Shown: piece by piece, positions 46,589 to 57,254 of the stretch
Layout: each line of letters opens with the position of its first letter
How positions within the stretch are numbered: position 1 is the stretch's first letter
NCBI GenBank assembly: GCA_963732375.1
Contig: CAVSZE010000001.1
Location: 248,001-312,000 of the forward strand
Reading direction: 5' to 3'
Length of the DNA stretch: 64,000 bases
From: RPQJ01 sp963732375
GTDB lineage: Bacteria; Pseudomonadota; Gammaproteobacteria; Steroidobacterales; Steroidobacteraceae
Program-made: the position numbers and the translations under genes
Notes under the pieces: model-generated
The model's database searches: none
What the model was told of the DNA's origin: nothing
What the model saw: only the letters and a program-made list of their open reading frames with translations

Positions 46589-47967
46589 TCCGCGACCTCG
46601 CCGAACTCGCACGCGTGACCGGCGGCAGGCTCGAGGGCGCGAATGTCGCGTTCGACGCCGTGTTCACCGACAGCCGCACGCTCGAACCCGGCTCGCTGTT
46701 CGTGGCGCTCGTCGGCGAGAAGTTCGATGCCCACGACTTCGTCCGCCAGGCCGCGGAGCGCGGCTGCAGCGCCGCGCTGGTCAGTCGTCCGGTCGAGGCG
46801 GTCGTGCCGCAGGTCGTGGTGCCCGATACGCTTGCCGCGCTCACCGCGTTCGCGCGGGCGTGGCGGGGCGACTACCGGGGCACCGTGGTTGGCGTCACCG
46901 GCAGCAATGGCAAGACCACGGTCAAGGAAATGACCGGTGCGATCCTCGGCGCGTGCGGCCCTTGCCTGGTCACGCAGGGCAACTTGAACAATCACATCGG
47001 CGTGCCGCTCACGCTCACCCGCCTGCGGCCGGAACACACATACGCAGTAATTGAGATGGGTGCGAACCACCGCGGCGAAATCGCGCACCTGGCTGCGATC
47101 GCCCGCCCCGACGTCGGCCTGGTGATCAACGCCGGGCCTGCCCACCTCGAGGGATTCGGCGGCATCGAGGGCGTCGCGCGCGGCAAGGGCGAGATGTTCG
47201 AGGCGCTGGGAAGCAACGGCTCCGCGGTGATCAACGCAGATGACCGCTACGCCGGATTCTGGCGCGGGCTCGCCCGCGCTGCCGGTCGCGTGGTGACTTT
47301 CGGCATGCGCGAGGAGGCCGACTTCGCTGCATCCAACGTGGCCGAGCGAACCGTGGACCAGGGCTTCATCACCGAATTCGACCTGAAGAGCCCGCAGGGC
47401 AGCCGGCGCATCTCGATCGCGCTGTCGGGCAGTCACAACGTGATGAACGCACTGGCGGCCGCCGCGGCCGCGTCCGCCGCGGGTGCCAGCCTCGAGGCGA
47501 TCGCAATCGGCCTGGCCTCGATGCAGCCGGTCGCGGGCCGCTTGCGAATGCGCGCCGCGCTGAACGGCGCGCGGCTCATCGACGATTCCTACAACGCCAA
47601 CCCGGGCTCGGTGCGCGCGGGTCTCGAGTCGCTTGCGAAGTTGCCGGGCCAGCACTGGTTGGTGCTCGGTGAGATGCGCGAACTCGGCGCGGACTCCGAT
47701 CGGCTGCATGCGGAGATGGGCGCGCTTGCGCGCCAGAGCGGCGTGAGTCGACTGCTCGCGATCGGCGACGAGTCGAGGCACGCGGTCGAAGCTTACGGCG
47801 TGGGCGGCCAGTGGTTCGCCGGCGTCGACGACCTGATCACGGTCGCGCGTTCGGACCTCGGCGAGGACGTGACGGTGCTGGTCAAGGGATCGCGGTCGAA
47901 CCGGCTGGAGCGCGTCGCGGACGCGCTTGCGGCGGACGGCGGCACCGCGAGCGCAGGAGGCCACTAG
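46585..47967 (+). CDS. murF: UDP-MurNAc-tripeptide:D-Ala-D-Ala ligase
   Basis: Completes the UDP-MurNAc-pentapeptide. The 460 residues show the N-terminal DSRTLEPGSLFVAL, the ATP loop GVTGSNGKTTVKEM, NLNNHIGVPLTL, IEMGANHRGEI and the C-terminal DDSYNANPGSVRAGL, all typical of MurF. The ATG overlaps the murE stop. Confidence 0.97.
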   Translation: MIRDLAELARVTGGRLEGANVAFDAVFTDSRTLEPGSLFVALVGEKFDAHDFVRQAAERGCSAALVSRPVEAVVPQVVVPDTLAALTAFARAWRGDYRGTVVGVTGSNGKTTVKEMTGAILGACGPCLVTQGNLNNHIGVPLTLTRLRPEHTYAVIEMGANHRGEIAHLAAIARPDVGLVINAGPAHLEGFGGIEGVARGKGEMFEALGSNGSAVINADDRYAGFWRGLARAAGRVVTFGMREEADFAASNVAERTVDQGFITEFDLKSPQGSRRISIALSGSHNVMNALAAAAAASAAGASLEAIAIGLASMQPVAGRLRMRAALNGARLIDDSYNANPGSVRAGLESLAKLPGQHWLVLGEMRELGADSDRLHAEMGALARQSGVSRLLAIGDESRHAVEAYGVGGQWFAGVDDLITVARSDLGEDVTVLVKGSRSNRLERVADALAADGGTASAGGH

Positions 47968-47968
47968 C

Positions 47969-49051
47969 ATGCTGCGCCATGTCGCCGAGTGGCTCACCCG
48001 GTACTACTCGGGCTTCAACGTATTCAGCTACCTGACGCTGCGCGCGATCCTCGCGGCGCTGACCGCGCTCACGATCTCGTTCGTGGTCGGGCCCGGGATG
48101 ATCCGCAAGCTCGCCGAGCGGCAGGTCGGCCAGCGCGTGCGTTCCGACGGCCCGCAAAGCCACCTGTCGAAGGCCGGCACGCCGACGATGGGCGGTGCAC
48201 TGATCCTGGTGGCGATCGTCACTGGCACGCTGCTGTGGGCCGACCTCGCCAACCGGTTCGTGTGGATCACGCTCGCGGTGACCGTGGCGTTCGGCCTGAT
48301 CGGCTTCTGGGATGACTACCTGAAGCTCGTGGTCGGCGACTCGCGCGGGCTGATCGCGCGCTACAAGTACTTCTGGCAGTCGGTGGCCGGCCTCGGCGCC
48401 GCGTTCGCGCTCTACCTCACCGCGCACACGCCGGCGGAGACCACGCTGATCGTGCCGTTCTTGAAGCACTTCGTGCTGCCGCTCGGGCCGCTGTTCGTCG
48501 TGCTGTCGTACTTCGTGATCGTGGGCTCGAGCAACGCCGTGAACCTCACCGACGGGCTCGACGGGCTCGCGATCATGCCGGCGGTGCTGGTCGCCGGCGC
48601 GCTCGGCGTGTTCGCCTATGCCTCCGGCAACGTGGTGTTCGCCAACTACCTCGCGATTCCATACATCGCCGGCGCGGGTGAGGTGCTGGTGATCTGCTCG
48701 GCAATATTCGGCGCGGGCCTCGGGTTCCTCTGGTTCAACACGTACCCGGCCCAGGTGTTCATGGGCGACATCGGCGCGCTGGCGCTCGGCGCCGCGCTCG
48801 GCGTGATTGCCGTGATCGTTCGCCAGGAAATAGTGCTTTTCATCATGGGCGGCGTGTTCGTGATGGAGACCGTCTCCGTCATCCTGCAGGTGGGCTCCTT
48901 CAAGCTGCGTGGCAAGCGCATCTTCCGCATGGCGCCCATCCACCATCATTACGAACTCAAGGGCTGGGCCGAGCCGAAGGTGATCGTGCGCTTCTGGATC
49001 ATCACCGTGATCCTCGTGCTGATCGGGCTGGCGACCCTGAAACTGCGATGA
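47969..49051 (+). CDS. mraY: Phospho-MurNAc-pentapeptide translocase
   Basis: Integral membrane enzyme that makes lipid I from UDP-MurNAc-pentapeptide and undecaprenyl phosphate. It has 360 residues and about ten membrane helices. Catalytic loops visible are KAGTPTMGG, GFWDDYLKL (aspartate pair), NAVNLTDGLDGLA and the histidine-rich MAPIHHHYELKGW. A GGAGG ribosome site precedes the ATG, one of the few non-overlapping junctions in the cluster. Confidence 0.98.
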   Translation: MLRHVAEWLTRYYSGFNVFSYLTLRAILAALTALTISFVVGPGMIRKLAERQVGQRVRSDGPQSHLSKAGTPTMGGALILVAIVTGTLLWADLANRFVWITLAVTVAFGLIGFWDDYLKLVVGDSRGLIARYKYFWQSVAGLGAAFALYLTAHTPAETTLIVPFLKHFVLPLGPLFVVLSYFVIVGSSNAVNLTDGLDGLAIMPAVLVAGALGVFAYASGNVVFANYLAIPYIAGAGEVLVICSAIFGAGLGFLWFNTYPAQVFMGDIGALALGAALGVIAVIVRQEIVLFIMGGVFVMETVSVILQVGSFKLRGKRIFRMAPIHHHYELKGWAEPKVIVRFWIITVILVLIGLATLKLR

Positions 49052-50403
49052 ACGCGCACTCGAACAGCGTCACGCCGCTCGAGCCGGGAACACGGGCCCT
49101 GGTGCTCGGCCTCGGCCGTACCGGCCTCTCTGCCGCTCGCTACCTGCATCGCAAGGGCCTCACGTTGCGCGTCGCCGACACGCGTGCCGAGCCGCCCGGG
49201 ATCGAGGCGCTGCGCCGCGAACTGGACGGGACCGAGGTCCGCACCGGACCCTTCGACGACGCGCTGCTCGACGGCGTGTCGCAAGTGGTCATCTCGCCCG
49301 GGCTTTCGCTGCGTGAACCGGTCGCGGTCGAGGCGGCGAGGCGGGGGCTGCCGGTCGTCGGCGACATCGAACTCTTCGCGCGCGAGGCCCGCGCGCCGGT
49401 GGCCGCGGTCACCGGCACCAATGGCAAGAGCACGGTGACGGCGCTGATGGCGGAGCTTGCGACCGCGGCAGGGCAGGCGGCAGTGGCCGGCGGCAACCTG
49501 GGCGAGCCTGCGCTCGACCTGCTGGAGCGCGCTGCTCCCGACCTGTACGTGATCGAGCTGTCGAGCTTCCAGCTGGAAACGACGCACTCGCTCCGCACCG
49601 TGACAGCCGCGGTGCTGAACGTCTCGCCGGACCACATGGATCGCTACGAAACGCTCGCCGACTACGCGGCGGCCAAGGCGCGGATCTTTGACGGCTGCGA
49701 GACGGCCGTCGTCAATGCCGACGATCCGCTGGTTCGCGACATGCCGCGCGAGGGCCAGCGCGTGCTTTCGTTCAGCCTCGAGGATGCGGGCGCGGATTAC
49801 TGCTTGAGCGGGGGCGCGCAGCCCTGGCTCGCCTGCCGCGGCGAGCCGCTGCTGCCAGTCTCCGCAATGCGTCTCACCGGCCGGCACAACGTGGCAAATG
49901 CGCTTGCTGCGCTCGCGATGAGCGAGGCGCTCGACCTGCCGCGCGCGCCGGTGCTCGACGCGCTCGCGGCGTTCGGCGGTCTGGAGCACAGGGCGCAGTG
50001 GGTCGCGGACGTGGCCGGCATCCACTTCGTCAACGATTCGAAGGGCACCAATGTCGGCGCCACGGTTGCCGCCGTGTCGGGCACGGACGGGACAATCGTG
50101 CTGATCGCAGGCGGCGACGGCAAGGGCCAGGATTTCGACGCGCTGCGCGAAGCGTTCCGCGGCAAGGTGCGCCACGCGGTGCTGATCGGTCGCGATGCCC
50201 GGAGGATTGCGGCTGCGCTCGACGGCGCATGCAGTACGGAGATGGTGGCGGACATGCCGTCCGCGGTCCGCGCCGCGCGCGCCGCCGCGCAGCCGGGCGA
50301 CACGGTGCTGCTCTCGCCGGCCTGCGCGAGCTTCGACATGTTCCGTGACTACGCGCACCGCGGCGATGAATTCGCCGCCTCGGTGAGAGGTCTCGCCGCA
50401 TGA
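49048..50403 (+). CDS. murD: UDP-MurNAc-L-alanine:D-glutamate ligase
   Basis: Adds D-glutamate to UDP-MurNAc-L-Ala. Length 451. N-terminal ALVLGLGRTGLSAARYL, ATP loop AVTGTNGKSTVTALM, LNVSPDHMDRYETLADY and the C-terminal FVNDSKGTNVGATVAAV fit the family. ATGA overlaps with mraY and ftsW on both sides. Confidence 0.97.
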   Translation: MNAHSNSVTPLEPGTRALVLGLGRTGLSAARYLHRKGLTLRVADTRAEPPGIEALRRELDGTEVRTGPFDDALLDGVSQVVISPGLSLREPVAVEAARRGLPVVGDIELFAREARAPVAAVTGTNGKSTVTALMAELATAAGQAAVAGGNLGEPALDLLERAAPDLYVIELSSFQLETTHSLRTVTAAVLNVSPDHMDRYETLADYAAAKARIFDGCETAVVNADDPLVRDMPREGQRVLSFSLEDAGADYCLSGGAQPWLACRGEPLLPVSAMRLTGRHNVANALAALAMSEALDLPRAPVLDALAAFGGLEHRAQWVADVAGIHFVNDSKGTNVGATVAAVSGTDGTIVLIAGGDGKGQDFDALREAFRGKVRHAVLIGRDARRIAAALDGACSTEMVADMPSAVRAARAAAQPGDTVLLSPACASFDMFRDYAHRGDEFAASVRGLAA

Positions 50404-51587
50404 CCGCCACCGCCATGTCCTACGCGCGCTCCAGCGGCCAGCCGCGGCGTTTCGTTTTCGATACCTGGGTGGTCGGCACCGTCGCGACGCTGCTGCTGAT
50501 CGGGCTGATCATGGTTGCCTCGGCGTCGATCGGTGTCTCCGATCACGAGTCGGGCAACCCTTTCTTCTACTTCGAGCGGCAGCTGCTGTACGTAATGATC
50601 GGACTGGTCGCCGCGTTCATTGCGATGGCGATCCCGACCAGCGTCTGGGAAAAGCACTCGAAAGTCCTGCTGGTTGGCGGTTTCGCGCTGCTGGTGCTGG
50701 TGCTGGTGCCGGGTGTCGGGCACGTGGTGAACGGCAGCCGTCGCTGGGCGCGGCTCGGGTTCATGAACTTCCAGGTATCCGAACTCGCCCGCGTAATGCT
50801 GCTCACGTACCTGTGTAGCTACGCAGTGAGGCGCGCGGAGGACCTCTCCGCCAGCTTCCAGGGATTCATGAAGCCGGTGGCCGTGCTGGGCGCGGCGGCG
50901 CTACTGCTGCTGATCGAGCCGGACTTCGGCGCGGCGACCGTGCTGATGGCCACCGGACTCGCGGTGCTGTTCCTAGCGGGCGTGCGCCTGCACCACCTGC
51001 TGGTGCCGGTCGTCGGCGGCGTTGCTGCGATGGGGATGCTGGCGGTGACCTCGCCCTACCGGTTGCGCCGCCTGATCGCGTTCCTTGATCCCTGGCAGGA
51101 CCCGTTCGACAGCGGCTTCCAGCTCGTGCAGTCGCTGATTGCGATCGGGCGCGGCGAGTGGTTCGGCGTGGGGCTCGGGTCGAGCGTGCAGAAGCTTTTC
51201 TATCTTCCGGAGGCGCACACCGACTTCGTGTTCGCGGTCCTCGCCGAGGAGCTCGGATTCGCGGGCGTCTGCGTGGTGATCGGGCTGTTCGCGGTGCTTG
51301 TCAGCCGGGCTCTCGCGATTTCGCGCCGGGCCGCCGATGCAGGGCTGCAGTTCCAGTCCTACCTTGCCGCCTCGATCGGCATCTGGCTCGGTCTCCAGGC
51401 CTTCGTGAACATCGGCGTCAACATGGGCCTGCTGCCGACCAAGGGCCTGACACTTCCGCTGCTGTCCTACGGCGGCAGCAGCATGCTGGTCACGCTCGGC
51501 GTGCTCGGCCTGCTGCTGCGGATCAACCACGAGACGCAGTCGGCCGATCGGCCCGCGGCGGCATCGCGCGAGGTGCGTCGCGCATGA
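50400..51587 (+). CDS. ftsW: Septal peptidoglycan glycosyltransferase FtsW
   Basis: SEDS-family lipid II polymerase of 395 residues with about ten hydrophobic helices. Visible motifs are VVNGSRRWARLGFMNFQVSELAR, the catalytic-aspartate loop around LLIEPDFGAATVLM, HTDFVFAVLAEELGF and KGLTLPLLSYGGSSML. It works with FtsI of the same operon. Overlaps murD and murG by 4 bases. Confidence 0.97.
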   Translation: MTATAMSYARSSGQPRRFVFDTWVVGTVATLLLIGLIMVASASIGVSDHESGNPFFYFERQLLYVMIGLVAAFIAMAIPTSVWEKHSKVLLVGGFALLVLVLVPGVGHVVNGSRRWARLGFMNFQVSELARVMLLTYLCSYAVRRAEDLSASFQGFMKPVAVLGAAALLLLIEPDFGAATVLMATGLAVLFLAGVRLHHLLVPVVGGVAAMGMLAVTSPYRLRRLIAFLDPWQDPFDSGFQLVQSLIAIGRGEWFGVGLGSSVQKLFYLPEAHTDFVFAVLAEELGFAGVCVVIGLFAVLVSRALAISRRAADAGLQFQSYLAASIGIWLGLQAFVNIGVNMGLLPTKGLTLPLLSYGGSSMLVTLGVLGLLLRINHETQSADRPAAASREVRRA

Positions 51588-52671
51588 CCCGTCCGACGGT
51601 AATGATCATGGCGGGCGGCACCGGCGGACATGTCTTCCCGGCGCTCGCGACCGCGCGCGTGCTGCGTGAGCGCGGCTACGACCTGGTGTGGCTCGGCACT
51701 CGCCGCGGAATCGAGGCGCGCCTGGTGCCGGCCGCGGGCATTGCGGTCGAGTGGCTGAGCGTGAGCGGCCTGCGAGGCAAGGGCATCGGTGCGTTGCTCG
51801 CGGCGCCGTTCCGGCTGGCGATGGCGCTGATCCAGGCGCTACGCGCCGTGCGGCGCCATCGGCCCAGCGTGGTGCTCGGCGCGGGCGGCTTCGCTTCCGG
51901 GCCGGGCGGCGTCGCCGCCTGGCTCACGCGCACGCCGCTGGTGGTGCATGAGCAGAACGCTGTCGCGGGCCTGACCAATCGCCTGCTCGCGCGCATCGCC
52001 GATCGGGTGCTGGAGGGATTCCCGGGCAGCTTCGGTGATGGCGTGAAGGCCGAGCGGGTCGGCAACCCCGTGCGTCGCGAAATTGCGAACGTCCCGCCGC
52101 CGGAGCGCCGCTACGCGGGGCGCGAAGGTCCGGTGCGCCTGCTGGTGTTCGGCGGCAGCCAGGGTGCGGCGCGGCTCAATACCGTCGTGCCCGCGGCGAT
52201 TTCCGAGCTTCCCGAATGGCTGCGTCCGGAGGTGCTGCACCAGACGGGCGCGCAGGGCGCCGAGGAGACGGCAGCGGCCTATCGCGCGCGCGGGATCGTG
52301 GCGGACGTGCGCGCCTTCATCGACGACATGGCGGGCGCCTACGGCTGGGCGGACCTCGCCGTGTGCCGTTCGGGCGCGCTGACGATCGCGGAACTCGCGG
52401 CTGCGGGCGTCCCGGCAGTCCTCGTGCCGTTCCCTGCGGCCGTGGACGACCACCAGACGCGGAACGCGCAGTACGTGGTCCGCGTCGGCGCAGCAGTGCT
52501 GCAGTCGGAATCGGGACTGACGCCGGTGTCGCTCGCGGCGAAGCTTCGCGAGTTGCTCGAAGCCGGCCGGCCGCGGCTCGAGCGCATGGCGCGCGCTGCG
52601 CGCGCCGCCGCCATCACCGACGCGGACGTGCGACTTGCCGATGCCTGCGTCGCGGCGGCGGGAGGTGCGGC

Positions 52672-52675
<4 letters not shown>
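51584..52675 (+). CDS. murG: Lipid II synthase MurG
   Basis: Peripheral GT28 glycosyltransferase that adds GlcNAc to lipid I. The 363-residue protein has MIMAGGTGGHVFPALA at the N-terminus, LGAGGFASGPGGVAAWL, VVHEQNAVAGLTNRLLA and the donor-binding FGGSQGAARLN with CRSGALTIAELAAAGVPAVLVPFP. The ATG overlaps the ftsW stop and the stop overlaps murC. Confidence 0.97.
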
Positions 52676-54089
<1,414 letters not shown>

Positions 54090-54093
<4 letters not shown>

Positions 54094-55061
54094 CACTACC
54101 GCCAACCCGCATCGAGGATCCGCGCGACTTCGGCCGCGTCGCCGTGCTGATGGGCGGCACGTCATCGGAGCGCGAGGTCTCGCTGGATTCTGGACGCAAC
54201 GTGCTCGAGGCACTGATCGGCCGCGGCGTGGACGCGGTCGCGGTGGACGGCATCCCCGCACTCGTCGCCCGCCTTGCCGGTCCGCCGGACCAGCGCTTCG
54301 ACCGCGTATTCAACATCCTCCACGGCAACCGCGGCGGTGGCGAGGACGGTGTGCTGCAGGGCCTGCTCGAAGCCCTTGGTGTCCCGTACACGGGCTCCGG
54401 CGTGCTCGGCTCCGCGTTGTCGATGGACAAGATCCGCACCAAGCAGGTGTGGCAGTCGCTCGGGCTCCCGACGCCGGGCTATGTGCGCCTCGAGCGCGGC
54501 GACGATGTCGTGGCCGCCGCGCACAAGCTCGGCCTGCCGGTGATCGTGAAGCCGGCATGCGAGGGATCGAGCGTCGGCGTCAGCCGCTGTTTCAAGGACG
54601 CGGATCTCGCCGCGGCCGTGGAACTTGCCGCCCGTTACGAGGGCCCGCTGCTGGTCGAGCAGCTGATCGAGGGCGACGAGTACACGGTCGCCATCCTGGG
54701 CACCGAGTCGCTGCCCTCGATTCGCATCGTGCCGGCGGGCGAGTACTACGACTACCACGCCAAGTACGTCGCAGCGGACACGCAGTACCTGTGCCCCGGC
54801 GCGACCGGCGCGGTCGAGCAGGAATTCGGCAGTCTCTCGCTGGCGGCTTTCCTCGCGGTGGACTGCAGCGGCTGGGGTCGCGTCGATTTCATGCGCGACC
54901 GCTCGGGACGTTCGTGGCTGCTCGAGGTGAACACCGCCCCCGGCATGACCAGCCACTCGCTGGTGCCCAAGGCCGCGCGCAATCGCGGCATCGAATTCGA
55001 CGAACTCGTGTGGCGGGTGCTCGAGACGAGCCTCGCGCGACCGATTCCGGGGGCCGCGTGA
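54090..55061 (+). CDS. ddlB: D-alanine:D-alanine ligase
   Basis: ATP-grasp ligase that supplies D-Ala-D-Ala to MurF. The 323 residues show VLMGGTSSEREVSLDSG, HGNRGGGEDGVLQGLLE, PYTGSGVLGSALSMDK, KPACEGSSVGVSR and LEVNTAPGMTSHSLVP. One base overlap with ftsQ (TGATG). Tyrosine in the substrate loop (YYDYHAKYVA) fits D-Ala rather than D-Lac specificity. Confidence 0.97.
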
Positions 55062-55858
55062 TGCTGGCATTCTGGAAAAAGCGCAATCGCCGGCAGGCCC
55101 GCAGCGGAACCGCGGCTCCCGCGCCGGCCGTCAACTGGCGCGTGGCCGGGATCGCGGCCGGCGTGGTCGCGGGCTTCGCCGTGGCCGCGCTGCTGCTGCT
55201 GCTGGCGCTCGATCGCCCGGTGCACCGCGTGCTCGCCGAAGGCGCATTCCAGCGAGTCTCGCCGCCGGAAATCGAGAGCGCCGTCGTCGAGGTCGTGCAC
55301 GGCGGGCTCGCGTCCGTGGACCTCGACCAGGTCCGCGACAGCATCCAGCGTATCGAATGGGTGGACCGGGCCGTGGTGCGTCGCCGCTGGCCGGATGCCA
55401 TCCGGGTCATCGTCACCGAGCAGGTGGCGGCCGCGCGCTGGAACGAGGCGGGCCTGTTGAACGCGCGCGGCGAGCTCTTCATCCGCAACGCGCGCTATGT
55501 GCCGCCAGAGTTGCCGCTGCTGCAGGGCCCGGAAGGCAGCGAGGGCGCCGTTGCCCGGCTGTACCTCGAGGCGCAGGGCCGCCTGCTCGAGGCGGGACTG
55601 CGCCTGACCGGCGTGCAGCTCGATGAGCGCGGCGCGTGGCAGCTCGAGCTTGCCAACGGCGTCACCGTGAGGCTGGGGCGGCAGTCCGTCGACGAGCGTC
55701 TCGAGCAGTTCATCCGGCTCGCGAGCCCGCTGGTCGCAAAGCGGCTTGCCGAGATCAGCTACGTGGACATGCGCTACACAAATGGATTCAGCGTCGGCTG
55801 GAACTCCCGTTCCGCCCTCGCCGTCGCTCCGCAGGAGGTCGCGACACCCGATGGTTAA
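55061..55858 (+). CDS. ftsQ: Cell division protein FtsQ
   Basis: Bitopic divisome scaffold. The 265-residue protein has a basic cytoplasmic tail, one membrane helix (VAGFAVAALLLLLAL), a POTRA domain (GLASVDLDQVRDSIQRIEWVDRAVVRRRWPDAIRVIVTE) and the FtsQ/DivIB beta domain ending in YVDMRYTNGFSVGW. It forms the FtsQLB complex with FtsL from the same operon. Its stop lies inside the ftsA start region. Confidence 0.95.
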   Translation: MLAFWKKRNRRQARSGTAAPAPAVNWRVAGIAAGVVAGFAVAALLLLLALDRPVHRVLAEGAFQRVSPPEIESAVVEVVHGGLASVDLDQVRDSIQRIEWVDRAVVRRRWPDAIRVIVTEQVAAARWNEAGLLNARGELFIRNARYVPPELPLLQGPEGSEGAVARLYLEAQGRLLEAGLRLTGVQLDERGAWQLELANGVTVRLGRQSVDERLEQFIRLASPLVAKRLAEISYVDMRYTNGFSVGWNSRSALAVAPQEVATPDG

Positions 55859-57086
55859 AAAGACTGAACGCAACATGATCGTCGGGCTCGACATCGGCAC
55901 ATCAAAGGTCGTGGCGATCGTCGGCGAGCTGGGCCTGGACGGGACGATCGAAGTCGTGGGCCTGGGCTCGCATCCCTCGCGCGGCCTGAAGAAGGGCGTG
56001 GTGGTCAACATCGACTCGACCGTGCAGTCCATCCGGCGCGCGGTGGAGGAGGCCGAGCTGATGGCCGGCTGCGAGATCCACTCGGTGATCGCCGGGATCG
56101 CCGGCAGCCACGTGCGCTCGCTGAACTCGCACGGAATCGTCGCGATCCGCGACAAGGAAGTGATGCAGGGAGACGTCGACCGCGTGATCGACGCCGCGCG
56201 GGCAGTGGCGATACCGGCCGACCAGAAGATCCTGCACATCCTTCCACAGGAATTCATCATCGACTCGCAGGAAGGCATCCGCGAGCCGATCGGCATGTCC
56301 GGCGTCCGCCTCGAGGCGAAGGTGCACATCGTCACCGGCGCCGACAGTGCCGCGCAGAACATCGTCAAGTGCGTGCAGCGCTGCGGCCTCGAGGTCGAGG
56401 ACATCGTGCTCGAGCAGCTGGCCTCGAGCTTTGCCGTGCTCGCCGACGACGAGAAGGAGCTCGGCGTGTGCCTGGTGGACATCGGCGGCGGCACGACCGA
56501 CATCGCGGTGTTCTCCGGCGGTGCGATCCGGCACACGGCGGTGATTCCGATCGCCGGAGACCAGGTCACCAATGACATCGCGGTCAGCCTGCGCACGCCG
56601 ACGCACCACGCCGAGGAACTCAAGGTTCGCTACGCCTGCGCCTTGTCGCAGCTCGCGAATCCCGACGAGACGATCGAGGTGCCGAGCGTCGGTGACCGAC
56701 CGGCGCGCCGCCTTGCGCGCCAGACGCTCGCCGAGGTCGTGGAACCGCGCTACGAGGAACTGTTCGCGCTGGTGCAGGAAGAGCTGCGGCGTTCCGGCTT
56801 CGACGAGCTGATCGCCGCGGGCGTCGTGCTGACGGGCGGCAGCGCAAAGATGGAAGGCGTCATAGAACTCGCCGAGGAAGTCTTCCACGCCCCGGTGCGG
56901 CTGGGACTTCCGCAGGGCGTAAGCGGGCTGGTGGACGTGGTGAGGAACCCGATCCACGCGACCGGTGTCGGCCTGCTGCTGGTCGGACGCGAGAACTACA
57001 TGCGACAGGGCAGGAAGGTGCCGGTCGGCAAGGGCATGCGCAGCGTCGTGGAGCGCATGAAGGACTGGTTCCAGGGAAATTTCTGA
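55851..57086 (+). CDS. ftsA: Cell division protein FtsA
   Basis: Actin-like ATPase that tethers FtsZ to the membrane. The 411 residues have phosphate-1 VGLDIGTSKVVAIVGE, phosphate-2 LVDIGGGTTDIAVFSGG and the adenosine motif VLTGGSAKMEG, and a C-terminal amphipathic helix (RSVVERMKDWFQGNF) for membrane binding. A GGAGG ribosome site lies before the ATG at 55851, which overlaps the end of ftsQ by 8 bases. Confidence 0.97.
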   Translation: MVKKTERNMIVGLDIGTSKVVAIVGELGLDGTIEVVGLGSHPSRGLKKGVVVNIDSTVQSIRRAVEEAELMAGCEIHSVIAGIAGSHVRSLNSHGIVAIRDKEVMQGDVDRVIDAARAVAIPADQKILHILPQEFIIDSQEGIREPIGMSGVRLEAKVHIVTGADSAAQNIVKCVQRCGLEVEDIVLEQLASSFAVLADDEKELGVCLVDIGGGTTDIAVFSGGAIRHTAVIPIAGDQVTNDIAVSLRTPTHHAEELKVRYACALSQLANPDETIEVPSVGDRPARRLARQTLAEVVEPRYEELFALVQEELRRSGFDELIAAGVVLTGGSAKMEGVIELAEEVFHAPVRLGLPQGVSGLVDVVRNPIHATGVGLLLVGRENYMRQGRKVPVGKGMRSVVERMKDWFQGNF

Positions 57087-57176
57087 CGGGCGCGGGTCAA
57101 CGGTTACGGGTGGAAGGGAAGAGGTTGGCGGAGAAAGGTTGGCGAGGAACGGGGCGGAGAGTCTTTATTTTCTGGC

Positions 57177-57202
57177 GGAAGCCGCCGGCATGGCCGGCTT
57201 CC
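57177..57202 (+). promoter_or_regulatory. Hairpin in the ftsA-ftsZ gap
   Basis: GGAAGCCG and CGGCTTCC flank an inner CCGGCATGG that can pair further. It lies 52 bases before the ftsZ ATG within a 168-base gap, the longest in the cluster. A TTTATTTTCT stretch just upstream (57163-57172) could hold a -10. It may be an attenuator or mRNA-processing site; function is not shown by sequence. Confidence 0.5.
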
Positions 57203-57254
57203 ACGAAGCACTGATTACTGGTCATTAGTCACTTCTTATTCGGAGCAGCAAAAA

